DNA of 64,000 nt, taken from positions 29,533 to 93,532 of the forward strand of contig NZ_JBKFEY010000012.1 in assembly GCF_046507575.1 (NCBI RefSeq), written 5' to 3'. Both the position numbers and the translations under genes were made by a program. Numbering within the stretch: the stretch's first letter is position 1; each line of letters opens with the position of its first letter. A model generated the notes under the pieces. That model saw only the letters and a list, made by a program, of their open reading frames with translations. It was not told the origin of the DNA and made no database searches. Below are positions 1 through 8,201 of the stretch, piece after piece. This stretch comes from Pontitalea aquivivens. Its GTDB lineage: Bacteria; Pseudomonadota; Alphaproteobacteria; Rhodobacterales; Rhodobacteraceae.

Positions 1-156
1 GGCACCGCGGTGGTGATCGTGGAACAGCACCTCAAGGTCACCGCGCCCTATGCCGACCGTGCGATCATCATCGAGCGCGGCAAGGTCAAGCTGGAATGTC
101 CCGCTGACCAGCTTGAAACGGCCCTGAGCGCCCATGCCCAGAAGGAACGCGCGTGA
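1..156 (+). CDS. ABC transporter ATP-binding protein, 3' end only (LivF/LivG type)
   Basis: The first 51 codons read in frame from base 1 to a TGA. They contain an H-loop-like VIVEQH segment followed by the usual C-terminal ADRAIIIERGKV region of a branched-chain-amino-acid-type (HAAT) transporter ATPase. The rest lies upstream of the window. The stop overlaps the GTG start of the next gene (GTGA), so translation is probably coupled. It suggests a second Liv-type transporter upstream, in addition to the set at 32-37 kb. LivF and LivG cannot be told apart from this tail. Confidence 0.8.
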   Translation, partial: GTAVVIVEQHLKVTAPYADRAIIIERGKVKLECPADQLETALSAHAQKERA

Positions 157-650
157 CCGAACCCGCGCCCCCGTTCAGCGTCACCTTTCGTGGTCAGGTC
201 GATCCGCACTGGATCGATGTGAACCGGCACATGAGCGCCGGGTTCTATGACCAGCTGTTCGACCGTTCCGAAGAGACGCTGTTCACCGAGTTTGGCATCG
301 CCGACCCCTACATCCTGCGCACCGGCCTCAGCTACTACCGGCTGGAACGCCTTGTGGTCTATGCGCGCGAACTGATGCAGGGCGACCCGCTGGAGGTTCG
401 CAGCCGCGTACTGTGGACCGACCTGCGCCGGGTGCATCATTTCCACGAATTGTGGAACACGGCGGCAGGCTATCGCGCCGCCTGCGCCGACGGAATCTCG
501 ATCCATGTCGATCTGACGACGCGGAAATCCGTCGTGGCGACCCTGCCCGAGGTGACCGAACCCCTCATCCGGCTGTGCGCCGCCCACTGTGCGCATCCGC
601 TGCCCGAGGGTGTCGTGCACCGGGTCGATGGCCGGCGGGTGGGGCCGTGA
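153..650 (+). CDS. Hotdog-fold thioesterase family protein
   Basis: This 165-residue protein starts at a GTG that overlaps the preceding ATPase stop. It has the features of 4-hydroxybenzoyl-CoA-type hotdog thioesterases: an N-terminal strand, then W-I-D-V-N-R-H-M-S (about residues 18-26), where the Asp and the following Asn/His usually form the active site. A likely role is hydrolysis of an acyl-CoA to relieve CoA trapping during catabolism, in the cytoplasm. Length is typical of the family. It is coupled by GTGA overlaps both to the transporter ATPase upstream and to the oxidoreductase downstream. The substrate cannot be read from sequence. Confidence 0.75.
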   Translation: MTEPAPPFSVTFRGQVDPHWIDVNRHMSAGFYDQLFDRSEETLFTEFGIADPYILRTGLSYYRLERLVVYARELMQGDPLEVRSRVLWTDLRRVHHFHELWNTAAGYRAACADGISIHVDLTTRKSVVATLPEVTEPLIRLCAAHCAHPLPEGVVHRVDGRRVGP

Positions 651-2248
651 CGGCGGGCTTCGACTATGTCATCGTCGGCGCGGGTGCGGCGGGCTGCGTC
701 GTCGCGGCGCGGCTGGCCGAAGACCCGGGCATACGGATCGCGGTGATCGAGGCGGGCGGGCAGGACAGCGCCGTTCAGATCCGCATTCCCGGCGCCAATG
801 TGGCCACCGGCAGCGATCCCCGGTTCAACTGGTCCTACCAGACCGATCCTGTGCCCGAACTGGGCGACCGCAAGCTTTACTGGGCGCAAGGCAGGATCCT
901 GGGCGGGTCGGGCTCGATCAACGGCATGATGTATCTGCGCGGCCACCCCGCCGATTATGACCAGTGGGCCGCGATGGGCTGCGCAGGCTGGGGCCACCGC
1001 GACCTGCTGCCCTATTTCCGCAAGTCCGAGACGAACGAACGCGGCGCAAGCGACCTGCACGGCGGCGATGGCCCGATGCAGGTCTGCGCGGGCCAGGCCA
1101 CGGCGCCGATCTGCGATATCTTCCTTGAGGCCGCCGCATCGGCCGGTTTCACCGTGACCGACGACCTGAACAAAGACATGGCGCAGGGCTTCGGCCATGT
1201 TGACATGACCATCGGCGGGGGACGGCGATCCAGCACCTCGGCGGCCTTCCTGCACCCGGCGGTGGCGCGCGGCAATGTCACCGTGCAGACCACTGCCCTT
1301 GTCACCCGCGTGGTGATCGAAGGCGGCGTGGCGCGCGGGGTGGACTATGTACAGAAGGGTCAGACCCGCCGGCTGATGGCCGACCGTGCGGTGGTGCTGT
1401 GCGGGGGGGCGGTGAATTCACCGCAATTGCTGATGCTGTCGGGGATCGGCCCGGCCAACCAGTTGCGCGCGCTTGGCCTGCCCGTCCACGCCGACCGGCC
1501 CGAGGTGGGGCAGAACCTGCAAAACCACCCGATGTACAAGCTGATGTTTGCCACCACCGCCCCGGTTACGGCCTATAGCCACGCGCAGCCGCTGGGTGCG
1601 GCCAAGGCGGGGCTGCAATACCTGCTGGGGCGGCGCGGCGTTCTGGCGCGCGGGCTGTTCCCCACGGCGGGCTTCCTGCAGGCCGATCCGGGCGATGCAT
1701 CAACCGAGGTTCAGGTCTGCATGGCCCCCGCCCCGATGATCCGGCACAAGCCAGGCGTGCTGGGCATCCTGCCCAGGGAACACGGCTTTACGCTGCTTTT
1801 GAACATCGGATCGCCGCACAGCCGGGGCGTGGTGCAGCTGGCCTCGGCCGACCCGACCGCGCCCGCGCGGATCCGGCCCGAGTTCTTTTCCGACCCGCGC
1901 GACATCGGCATTCTGGCGCGCGGCGCGCGGCGGACGCTGGACATCGTCCATTCCGGCCCGTTGGCGCCGATCCTGGGCAGGCAGCTGGACGCGCGCGGCC
2001 CGATTGGCACCGAAGCACAGATCGCCGCCGACATCCGCGCCAGCGCCGGCACCCATTATCACGCCTGCGGCACCTGCCGGATGGGCGCGGACGACGGCGC
2101 GGTCGTGGACCCGCAACTGCGGGTCCGCGGCGTTGACAGGCTGTTCGTGGCCGATGCCTCGATCATGCCGGATCTGGTGAATGGCAATACCTATGCGGCC
2201 TCGGTGATGATCGGCGAAAAGGCGGCCGACCTGATCCGCGCCGCCTGA
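647..2248 (+). CDS. GMC-family FAD-dependent oxidoreductase (choline dehydrogenase-like)
   Basis: The start is a GTG at 647 overlapping the thioesterase stop. This gives 533 residues beginning directly before the FAD dinucleotide motif VIVGAGAAGC. The open frame extends upstream, but only as an antisense-like extension. The GMC signature RILGGSGSING follows, and the C-terminal catalytic pair is visible as His472 (YHACGTCRMG) and Asn514 (NGNT), the usual His/Asn combination. Enzymes of this family oxidise primary or secondary alcohols. In this setting the substrate could be a hydroxylated steroid intermediate or side-chain alcohol, but that is inference. No signal peptide is seen, so it is probably cytoplasmic or membrane-associated. 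Confidence 0.85.
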   Translation: MTAGFDYVIVGAGAAGCVVAARLAEDPGIRIAVIEAGGQDSAVQIRIPGANVATGSDPRFNWSYQTDPVPELGDRKLYWAQGRILGGSGSINGMMYLRGHPADYDQWAAMGCAGWGHRDLLPYFRKSETNERGASDLHGGDGPMQVCAGQATAPICDIFLEAAASAGFTVTDDLNKDMAQGFGHVDMTIGGGRRSSTSAAFLHPAVARGNVTVQTTALVTRVVIEGGVARGVDYVQKGQTRRLMADRAVVLCGGAVNSPQLLMLSGIGPANQLRALGLPVHADRPEVGQNLQNHPMYKLMFATTAPVTAYSHAQPLGAAKAGLQYLLGRRGVLARGLFPTAGFLQADPGDASTEVQVCMAPAPMIRHKPGVLGILPREHGFTLLLNIGSPHSRGVVQLASADPTAPARIRPEFFSDPRDIGILARGARRTLDIVHSGPLAPILGRQLDARGPIGTEAQIAADIRASAGTHYHACGTCRMGADDGAVVDPQLRVRGVDRLFVADASIMPDLVNGNTYAASVMIGEKAADLIRAA

Positions 2249-2269
2249 GATTTGAACAGGAGCAGTCAG

Positions 2270-3217
2270 ATGGAAATGCGATATCTTGGTCATTCCGGCC
2301 TGCAAGTCTCGGCGGTGGGGCTGGGGTGCAACAACTTTGGCGGGATGATCCGCACGCTGGACCTGGAAGGGTCGCGCGCGGTGGTCCATGCGGCGCTGGA
2401 TGCAGGCGTCACGCTGTTCGACACCTCGGATTCCTACGGGGTGAACGGCGGGTCGGAAAGCACGCTGGGCGAGATTCTCGGCGCGCGTCGGCGGGATGTG
2501 GTATTGGCGACCAAGTTCGCCTCACCGATGAACCGCCAGGAAAGCCCCCGCTACAACGGGTCGCGCGGCTATATCATGACTGCGGTCGAGGCCAGCCTGC
2601 GGCGGTTGAAAACCGACTATATCGACCTTTACCAATATCATTTCCCCGACCCGGACACCCCGATCGAGGAATCGATGCGCGCGCTGGATGACCTCGTGCG
2701 GCAGGGCAAGGTGCGCTATCTGGGCTGTTCCAACTTTGCCGCCTGGCAACTGGTGGATGCGGGCTGGACGGCGCGGCATCTTGGCACGGAACGGCTTTTG
2801 TCCACACAGGCGGAATACAACCTGCTGGCGCGCGATGCCGAAAAGTCCCTGTTTCCGGCGATGCAGGCGGCGCGGATGACCCTGCTGCCCTATTTCCCGC
2901 TGGCCAGCGGCCTTCTGACCGGAAAATACCGCAAGGGGCAGGATCTGCCCGCCGACACGCGCATGACGCTGCCCTATTTCAAGGGCGGCCTGACCGAGAC
3001 GCGGCTGGACATGGTTGAACGCCTGATCGCCTTTGCCGAGGCACGCGGCCATACGATCCTGGAACTGGCTTTCGCCTGGCTTCTGGCGCAGCCCATTGTC
3101 AGCAGCGTGATCGCGGGCGCAACCAGCCCCGCGCAAGTCACCGCCAATGCCGCCGCAACCTGCTGGCAGCTAAGCGCCAATGACCTTGCAGAGATCGACA
3201 GGCTCCTTGCCAATTGA
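2270..3217 (+). CDS. Aldo/keto reductase
   Basis: The ATG at 2270 is chosen because AGGAG sits just upstream, at about 2258-2262. The 315-residue product is a TIM-barrel aldo/keto reductase. The tetrad is visible as Asp51, Tyr56 (FDTSDSYG), Lys82 (LATKF) and His124 (YQYHF). It most resembles the voltage-gated K-channel beta-subunit/YghZ-like subgroup by its GGSEST loop. It would interconvert a ketone or aldehyde and an alcohol with NADPH. It is the last gene of the unit entering from the left edge. The first operator of the island follows 16 bp after its stop. Confidence 0.85.
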   Translation: MEMRYLGHSGLQVSAVGLGCNNFGGMIRTLDLEGSRAVVHAALDAGVTLFDTSDSYGVNGGSESTLGEILGARRRDVVLATKFASPMNRQESPRYNGSRGYIMTAVEASLRRLKTDYIDLYQYHFPDPDTPIEESMRALDDLVRQGKVRYLGCSNFAAWQLVDAGWTARHLGTERLLSTQAEYNLLARDAEKSLFPAMQAARMTLLPYFPLASGLLTGKYRKGQDLPADTRMTLPYFKGGLTETRLDMVERLIAFAEARGHTILELAFAWLLAQPIVSSVIAGATSPAQVTANAAATCWQLSANDLAEIDRLLAN

Positions 3218-3232
3218 GGCGCCCGGCGGGCG

Positions 3233-3250
3233 TTAGTCCCTTCGGACGAT
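3233..3250 (-). promoter_or_regulatory. Operator copy 1 of the island regulon
   Basis: On the minus strand this reads ATCGTCCGAAGGGACTAA, a near palindrome with GTC and GAC half-sites around six bases. It ends 51 bp before the ATG at 3302 and should control the 3302-9107 unit. It is one of nine copies of the same motif in the island. Confidence 0.8.
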
Positions 3251-3301
3251 GCCCGCCACCCCCTGCGCGCTAGGATCAGGCATCCACGAAAGGTTCCCGC
3301 C

Positions 3302-4198
3302 ATGAGCGATCTTGTCCCGCCCCGCACAGCCGACATCACCTATGAAACCGACAAACCGGTCCTTTACGAAACCGAAGGCCCGATTGCCTGGATCACGATG
3401 AACCGGCCGACCTTCAACAACGCGCAGAATTCGCAGATGACCTATGCGCTGGATGATGCGTTCAAGGCCGCGGTCGATGACGATACGGTCAAGGTGATTA
3501 TCCTGAAGGGTGCGGGCAAGCATTTCTCGGCCGGGCATGACATCGGCACGCCGGGGCGCGACGTGAACAAAACCTTCGACCGGCGCCTGATGTGGGCCGA
3601 TCACGTCAACAAGCCGGGCGCCGAGATGCTTTATACCCGCGAGCATGAGGTTTACCTTGGCATGTGTCGCCGCTGGCGCGATGTGCCCAAGCCCACGATC
3701 GCGCTGGTGCAGGGCGCCTGCGTGGCGGGCGGGCTGATGCTGGCCTGGGTTTGCGACTTCATCATCGCGACCGAGGATGCCTTCTTCCAGGATCCGGTGA
3801 TCCGCATGGGCATTCCCGGCGTGGAATATTTCGCCCATGCCTTCGAGCTGCCCCCCCGCATCGCCAAGGAATTTCTGCTGCTGGGTGAACGCCTGCCGGC
3901 CGAACGCGCACATCAATTCGGCATGGTCAACCAGATCACCACCCGCGGCACGCTGGATCAGGCCGGGCGCGAGATGGCAACGAAGCTGGCCGGCTTTCCC
4001 CGTCTTGGGCTGTGGCTGGGCAAGCAGGCGATCAACCACGTCGAGGAATTGCGTGGCAAGCGCACCGCGATGGATGCCGTCTACCACATGCACCATTTCG
4101 CCCATGCCCAGAACGACCTGACCACCGGCGACCGGCTGGGTGGTCTGGACGCGAAATCCATGGCTGCCGCCAACAAGAAACAGGCCGGCAGCGAATAG
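3302..4198 (+). CDS. Enoyl-CoA hydratase/isomerase superfamily protein, both canonical Glu missing
   Basis: This 298-residue crotonase-fold protein is longer than the usual 260 because of an insert after the oxyanion-hole segment (FSAGHDIGTPGRD, about residues 75-87). Where hydratases have the two catalytic glutamates, it has Met146 (AGGLMLAW) and Val166 (QDPVIRMG). Water addition by the classical mechanism is therefore unlikely; an isomerase, hydrolase, retro-aldol or lyase activity is possible. It is the first gene of the operator-1 unit, ahead of two acyl-CoA dehydrogenases and fadA6, so it probably acts on a steroid-derived acyl-CoA. The family call is firm; the reaction is not known. Confidence 0.8.
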   Translation: MSDLVPPRTADITYETDKPVLYETEGPIAWITMNRPTFNNAQNSQMTYALDDAFKAAVDDDTVKVIILKGAGKHFSAGHDIGTPGRDVNKTFDRRLMWADHVNKPGAEMLYTREHEVYLGMCRRWRDVPKPTIALVQGACVAGGLMLAWVCDFIIATEDAFFQDPVIRMGIPGVEYFAHAFELPPRIAKEFLLLGERLPAERAHQFGMVNQITTRGTLDQAGREMATKLAGFPRLGLWLGKQAINHVEELRGKRTAMDAVYHMHHFAHAQNDLTTGDRLGGLDAKSMAAANKKQAGSE

Positions 4199-4220
4199 GC
4201 CCCAATACAGGAACCGACCC

Positions 4221-5384
4221 GTGGACTTGACCTATACCGCCGCGCAGGACCGTTTCCGCCAGGAGGTCCGCTCCTGGATGGAGGCGCATGTGCCCCCCGA
4301 CCCCCTGCCCTCATTCGATGCCAGCCGCGAAGGCTTTGAGGCACACCGCGCCTGGGAACGCGTGCTGCATCAGGGCCGCTGGGGCATGGTCACCTGGCCC
4401 GAAAGCTATGGCGGACGCGGGCTGGACCTGATCCAGTGGCTGATCTTCGAGGAAGAATACTACCGCGCCGGCGCGCCCCTTCGGGTGAACCAGAACGGCA
4501 TCTTCCTGCTGGGCCCGACGCTGATGGAATACGGTACGCCGGACCAAAAGGCGCGCTTCCTGTCCGCGATGGCCTCGGGCGACGAAATCTGGGCGCAGGC
4601 CTGGTCCGAACCGCAGGCAGGCAGCGACCTGGCCGCCGTGCGCGCCACCGCCACGCGGGAAGGTGACGACTATGTGCTGCGCGGGCACAAGATCTGGTCC
4701 TCGCGCGCGGTCTTTGCCGATTGGGCCTTTGGCCTGTTCCGCACCGATCCCGCCAGCGAACGGCACAAGGGCCTGTCGCTGATCTTCTTCCCGCTGAACG
4801 CGCCGGGCGTGCGCGTGCAGCCGATCGCGCAGATCGACGGCGAAACCGGCTTTGCCGAACTGTTCCTTGAAGATGTCCGCGTCCCGGCCTTCAACCGGCT
4901 GGGCGACGAAGGCCAGGGCTGGTCGATCTGCATGGCCACCGCAGGCTTTGAACGCGGGCTGATGCTGCGGTCGCCGGCACGCTTCCAGGTTGCCGCCGCA
5001 CGGCTGGTGGATCTGTTCCGCGCCCATCGCAACACCGTCGACCCCACCACCGAGGCCGCCGTGATGCAGGCCTGGATGGACGCCGAGGCCTATGCCCTGT
5101 CGGTCTACAACACCGCCTCGCGGCTGACGGCGGGCGGGCATATCGGGCCCGAAGCCTCGACCAACAAGATCTTCTGGTCGGAAATGGACATCGCCATGCA
5201 CAAGGCCGCCCTGTCGATCCTGGGCGCCCGGGCCGAGCTGTTGCGCAGCGCCCCAAAGGGGGCCGGGGTGGGCCGGTGGCTGGATGGGTTCTTCTTCTCG
5301 CTCGCCGGGCCGATCTATGCCGGCTCGAACGAAATTCAGCGCAACATCATCGCCGAGCGGATGCTTGGCCTGCCAAGGGGCTGA
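4221..5384 (+). CDS. Acyl-CoA dehydrogenase, catalytic (alpha-type) subunit of a steroid-type pair
   Basis: The GTG at 4221 follows an AGGA about 8 bp upstream, giving 387 residues beginning VDLTYTAAQDRF. FAD and substrate motifs are AWSEPQAGSD (about 127-136) and KIWSSRA. The MCAD-type catalytic Glu position, before GSNEIQ near the C-terminus, is Ala. Instead Glu244 in GFERG lies where IVD and the mycobacterial steroid dehydrogenases (ChsE4/FadE26 type) have their base. It is followed after 2 bp by a second dehydrogenase gene, the layout known for alpha2beta2 steroid acyl-CoA dehydrogenases. It would introduce a 2,3-double bond in a ring- or side-chain-derived CoA ester. Which intermediate is not clear. 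Confidence 0.85.
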   Translation: MDLTYTAAQDRFRQEVRSWMEAHVPPDPLPSFDASREGFEAHRAWERVLHQGRWGMVTWPESYGGRGLDLIQWLIFEEEYYRAGAPLRVNQNGIFLLGPTLMEYGTPDQKARFLSAMASGDEIWAQAWSEPQAGSDLAAVRATATREGDDYVLRGHKIWSSRAVFADWAFGLFRTDPASERHKGLSLIFFPLNAPGVRVQPIAQIDGETGFAELFLEDVRVPAFNRLGDEGQGWSICMATAGFERGLMLRSPARFQVAAARLVDLFRAHRNTVDPTTEAAVMQAWMDAEAYALSVYNTASRLTAGGHIGPEASTNKIFWSEMDIAMHKAALSILGARAELLRSAPKGAGVGRWLDGFFFSLAGPIYAGSNEIQRNIIAERMLGLPRG

Positions 5385-5386
5385 GC

Positions 5387-6442
5387 ATGGATTTCCGGTT
5401 TACCGAAGAACAGCAGATGACCGCCGAGGTGGTGCACACCCTGCTGGCCGACACCTGCCAACCCGCCGACCTGCGCCGCCTGATGGCCTCGGGCGCGGGC
5501 CGCGACAAGGACCGCTGGGCCAAGATCACCGAGATGGGTCTGGCCGGCGCGCTGGTGCCCGAAGAGACGGGCGGCCTGGGCCTGCAGGCCGCTGATTTCG
5601 TGCTGGCCGCCGAAGCCTGCGGTTATGCGGGCCTGCCCGAACCGCTGGTGGAACACGTCGGAACCGCCCTGCCCCTTCTGGCCGATCTGGCCCCCGAGGC
5701 ACCCGAACTTGCCCGCGCGCTGGAAGGTAAAATCACCGTGGCCGTGGGCCACCCGGCGAACCTGTTTGTCGCCGATGCCGACAGCGCCGGCGCGCTGGTT
5801 CTGGAACACGACGGCGCTGTATGTCTGGTCGATCCGGCCAAGGCGCGCCTGACGCGGCAAGACAGCATCGACCCATTCCGGCGTCTGTTCACCGTCAACT
5901 TCGACCCGGCCGAAGCGCGCCTGCTGGCCACCGCCGAGATCGCCGCCCCCGCGCTGGCGGCAACGCTGGACCGGGGCGCGCTGTTCACCGCCGCGCAGCT
6001 GGTGGGGATCGCGCAGCGTTGCGTCGATCTGGCCGTGGCCTATGCCAGGGAACGTCAGCAATTCGGCAAGCCAATCGGCGTCAACCAGGCGATCAAGCAC
6101 CACCTGGCCACCGCGCAGGTCAAGATCGAATTCGCCCGCCCGGTGGTTCATGCCGGTGCCGCGATGCTGGCGCAGGGGGATCTGTATTCCCGCGCGCGCA
6201 TTTCCCAGGCCAGGCTGGCCGCCGCCGAGGCCGCCGACCTTGCCGCCCGCACCGCGATCCAGGTGCACGGCGCGATGGGCTATTCCTGGGAGGTGGACGT
6301 CCACTTCTTCCTGAAACGCGCGCTGGCGCTGACCACCTGGTGGGGCACGCCCGCGCTGCACCGCGCCCGCGTGGCCGACAGGGTCCTGAATGGCCGCCTT
6401 GGCCCGGACCAGACCTTTGCAAAGGAAACGACCCATGGCTGA
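5387..6442 (+). CDS. Acyl-CoA dehydrogenase, partner subunit
   Basis: The start is ATG 5387, 2 bp after the preceding stop, giving 351 residues, shorter than classical acyl-CoA dehydrogenases (about 380). The N-terminal helical domain (FRFTEEQQM) and the C-terminal QVHGAMGYSWEVDVHFF motif, which packs against FAD, are clear. The central substrate-binding part is reduced, as in the beta-type subunits of mycobacterial steroid pairs (FadE27/29/32/33). It probably forms a heterotetramer with the 4221-5384 product. The gene overlaps the start of fadA6 by 8 bp. Confidence 0.85.
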   Translation: MDFRFTEEQQMTAEVVHTLLADTCQPADLRRLMASGAGRDKDRWAKITEMGLAGALVPEETGGLGLQAADFVLAAEACGYAGLPEPLVEHVGTALPLLADLAPEAPELARALEGKITVAVGHPANLFVADADSAGALVLEHDGAVCLVDPAKARLTRQDSIDPFRRLFTVNFDPAEARLLATAEIAAPALAATLDRGALFTAAQLVGIAQRCVDLAVAYARERQQFGKPIGVNQAIKHHLATAQVKIEFARPVVHAGAAMLAQGDLYSRARISQARLAAAEAADLAARTAIQVHGAMGYSWEVDVHFFLKRALALTTWWGTPALHRARVADRVLNGRLGPDQTFAKETTHG

Positions 6443-7586
6443 GGCCTATATCATCGACGCGGTCCGCACCCCGATCGGACGCAAGAAGGGCTCTTTGGCC
6501 GCGATGCACCCCGCCGACCTGGGCGCGGTGCCGCTGCAGGCGCTGATGGCGCGCAACGATGTCGACCCGGGCGCGGTGGACGATGTGATCTATGGCTGCA
6601 CCGACACCATCGGCGGGCAGGCGGGCGACATCGCGCGCACCTGCTGGCTCGTGGCGGGCCTGCCGCTGCATGTGCCCGGCGTCACCATCGACCGGCAATG
6701 CGGATCATCGCAGCAGGCGGTGCATTTCGCCGCCCAGGGCGTCATGAGCGGCACGCAGGATCTGGTCATCGCGGGCGGCGTGCAGAACATGAACGCCATC
6801 CCGATTTCCGCCGCGATGATCCTGGGCCAGCAATATGGCTATCCCGACCCGTTCCGCACCTCGACCGGATGGCAGGCGCGCTTTGGCGATCAGGAAGTCG
6901 GCCAGTTCCGTTCGGCCGAGATGATCGCCGAACGGTGGAACTGCACCCGCGAGGAGATGGAACGGTTCGCCCTTGAAAGCCACCACCGCGCCATCGCCGC
7001 GATGGACGAGGGCCGCTTTGCCCGCGAAATCGCCCCCGTCGGCGATTTCACCACCGATGAGACGCCGCGCCGCGACACCTCGCTGGAACGCATGGCGACG
7101 CTGCCGACCCTGATCGAGGGCGGGCGCGTCACCGCAGGCGTGGCCAGCCAGAACTGCGACGCGGCCTCGGCCATGCTGATCGCCTCGGAACGGGCGGTGC
7201 GCGACCACGGGCTTAAGCCGCGCGCGCGTATCCACCACATGACCGTGCGCGCCGACGATCCGGTCTGGATGCTGACCGCGCCGATCCCGGCCACGCGCCA
7301 CGCGCTGGAAAAAAGCGGCCTTTCGGTCAATGACATCGACCTGTTCGAATGCAACGAGGCCTTCGCCTCGGTGCCGATGGCCTGGATGAAAGAGCTTGGC
7401 ATCCCGCATGAGAAGGTCAACGTGAACGGCGGCGGCATCGCGCTTGGCCACCCGATCGGGGCCACCGGCACGCGGCTGATGACAACGCTGCTGAACGAAC
7501 TGGAACGCCGCGGCGGCCGCTATGGCCTGCAAACCATGTGCGAAGGCGGCGGCCAGGCGAACGTAACCATCATCGAAAGGCTGTAA
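6435..7586 (+). CDS. fadA6: Thiolase FadA6 homologue (steroid ring-degradation thiolase)
   Basis: This is a 383-residue thiolase with nucleophile Cys89 (TIDRQCGSSQQA), His339 (ALGHPIGATG) and second Cys369 (QTMCEGGG). Long stretches match my memory of mycobacterial FadA6 (Rv3556c), for example GGQAGDIAR and AGGVQNMNAIPIS, more closely than housekeeping thiolases. In the HIP pathway FadA6 performs thiolytic cleavage of the open-chain products left after ring C/D opening. The ATG at 6435 lies inside the 3' end of the upstream dehydrogenase gene, implying translational coupling. Cytoplasmic. Confidence 0.85.
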   Translation: MAEAYIIDAVRTPIGRKKGSLAAMHPADLGAVPLQALMARNDVDPGAVDDVIYGCTDTIGGQAGDIARTCWLVAGLPLHVPGVTIDRQCGSSQQAVHFAAQGVMSGTQDLVIAGGVQNMNAIPISAAMILGQQYGYPDPFRTSTGWQARFGDQEVGQFRSAEMIAERWNCTREEMERFALESHHRAIAAMDEGRFAREIAPVGDFTTDETPRRDTSLERMATLPTLIEGGRVTAGVASQNCDAASAMLIASERAVRDHGLKPRARIHHMTVRADDPVWMLTAPIPATRHALEKSGLSVNDIDLFECNEAFASVPMAWMKELGIPHEKVNVNGGGIALGHPIGATGTRLMTTLLNELERRGGRYGLQTMCEGGGQANVTIIERL

Positions 7587-7589
7587 CCT

Positions 7590-8189
7590 ATGCCGGTTTA
7601 CGCCTTCGAGGGGATCGTGCCGGTCGTCCATCCGACGACCTTCCTGCACCCGACGGCGGTGCTGATCGGCGATGTGACGATCGGGCCGCGCTGCTACATC
7701 GGGCCGAATGCCTCGTTGCGGGGCGATTTCGGGCGCATCACCGTCGTGGGTGACGCCAGCGTACAGGACAATTGCACGCTGCACACCGGCGCGGGATCAG
7801 ATTGCATCGTCGGGCGCGGGGCGACCATCGGCCACGGCGTCGTGCTGCATGGCTGCAGCGTGGGGGTGAACGCGCTGGTCGGCATGAACAGCGTGGTGCT
7901 GGACGGGGCCGAGATCGGCGAAGACAGCCTTGTCGCCGCGCTGAGCCTGGTCAAGAACGACGCAATCTTTCCGGCGCGCAGCCTGATCGCGGGTAACCCG
8001 GCACGCCTGATCAAGGAACTGCCGGAAGAGACGATCCGTTGGCGCAACAACGGCGATGGCGAATATCAGCGGCTGGCCGATCGCTCGCTGGCAGGGCTTG
8101 TGGCCTGCGCCCCCCTGACCGAGGCGGGACCGGATCGCAGACGCAACACGGGACAGGCGCGGGCCGTGCGGCTTTCGCCCCGCAATTGA
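7590..8189 (+). CDS. Gamma-carbonic-anhydrase-like hexapeptide protein (PaaY/CaiE type)
   Basis: The 199-residue product is a left-handed beta-helix of hexapeptide repeats with three candidate metal-binding histidines: His65 (NCTLHTG), His82 and His87 (GHGVVLHG). It resembles PaaY/CaiE, the subgroup near CoA-ester pathways. PaaY is known as a thioesterase that clears dead-end CoA esters in phenylacetate breakdown. The C-terminal 40 residues are basic and poorly conserved. It lies 3 bp after fadA6 in the same unit. A protective thioesterase role is inference; a carbonic anhydrase is the alternative. Confidence 0.75.
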   Translation: MPVYAFEGIVPVVHPTTFLHPTAVLIGDVTIGPRCYIGPNASLRGDFGRITVVGDASVQDNCTLHTGAGSDCIVGRGATIGHGVVLHGCSVGVNALVGMNSVVLDGAEIGEDSLVAALSLVKNDAIFPARSLIAGNPARLIKELPEETIRWRNNGDGEYQRLADRSLAGLVACAPLTEAGPDRRRNTGQARAVRLSPRN

Positions 8190-8201
8190 AGGAAGAAGCT
8201 G

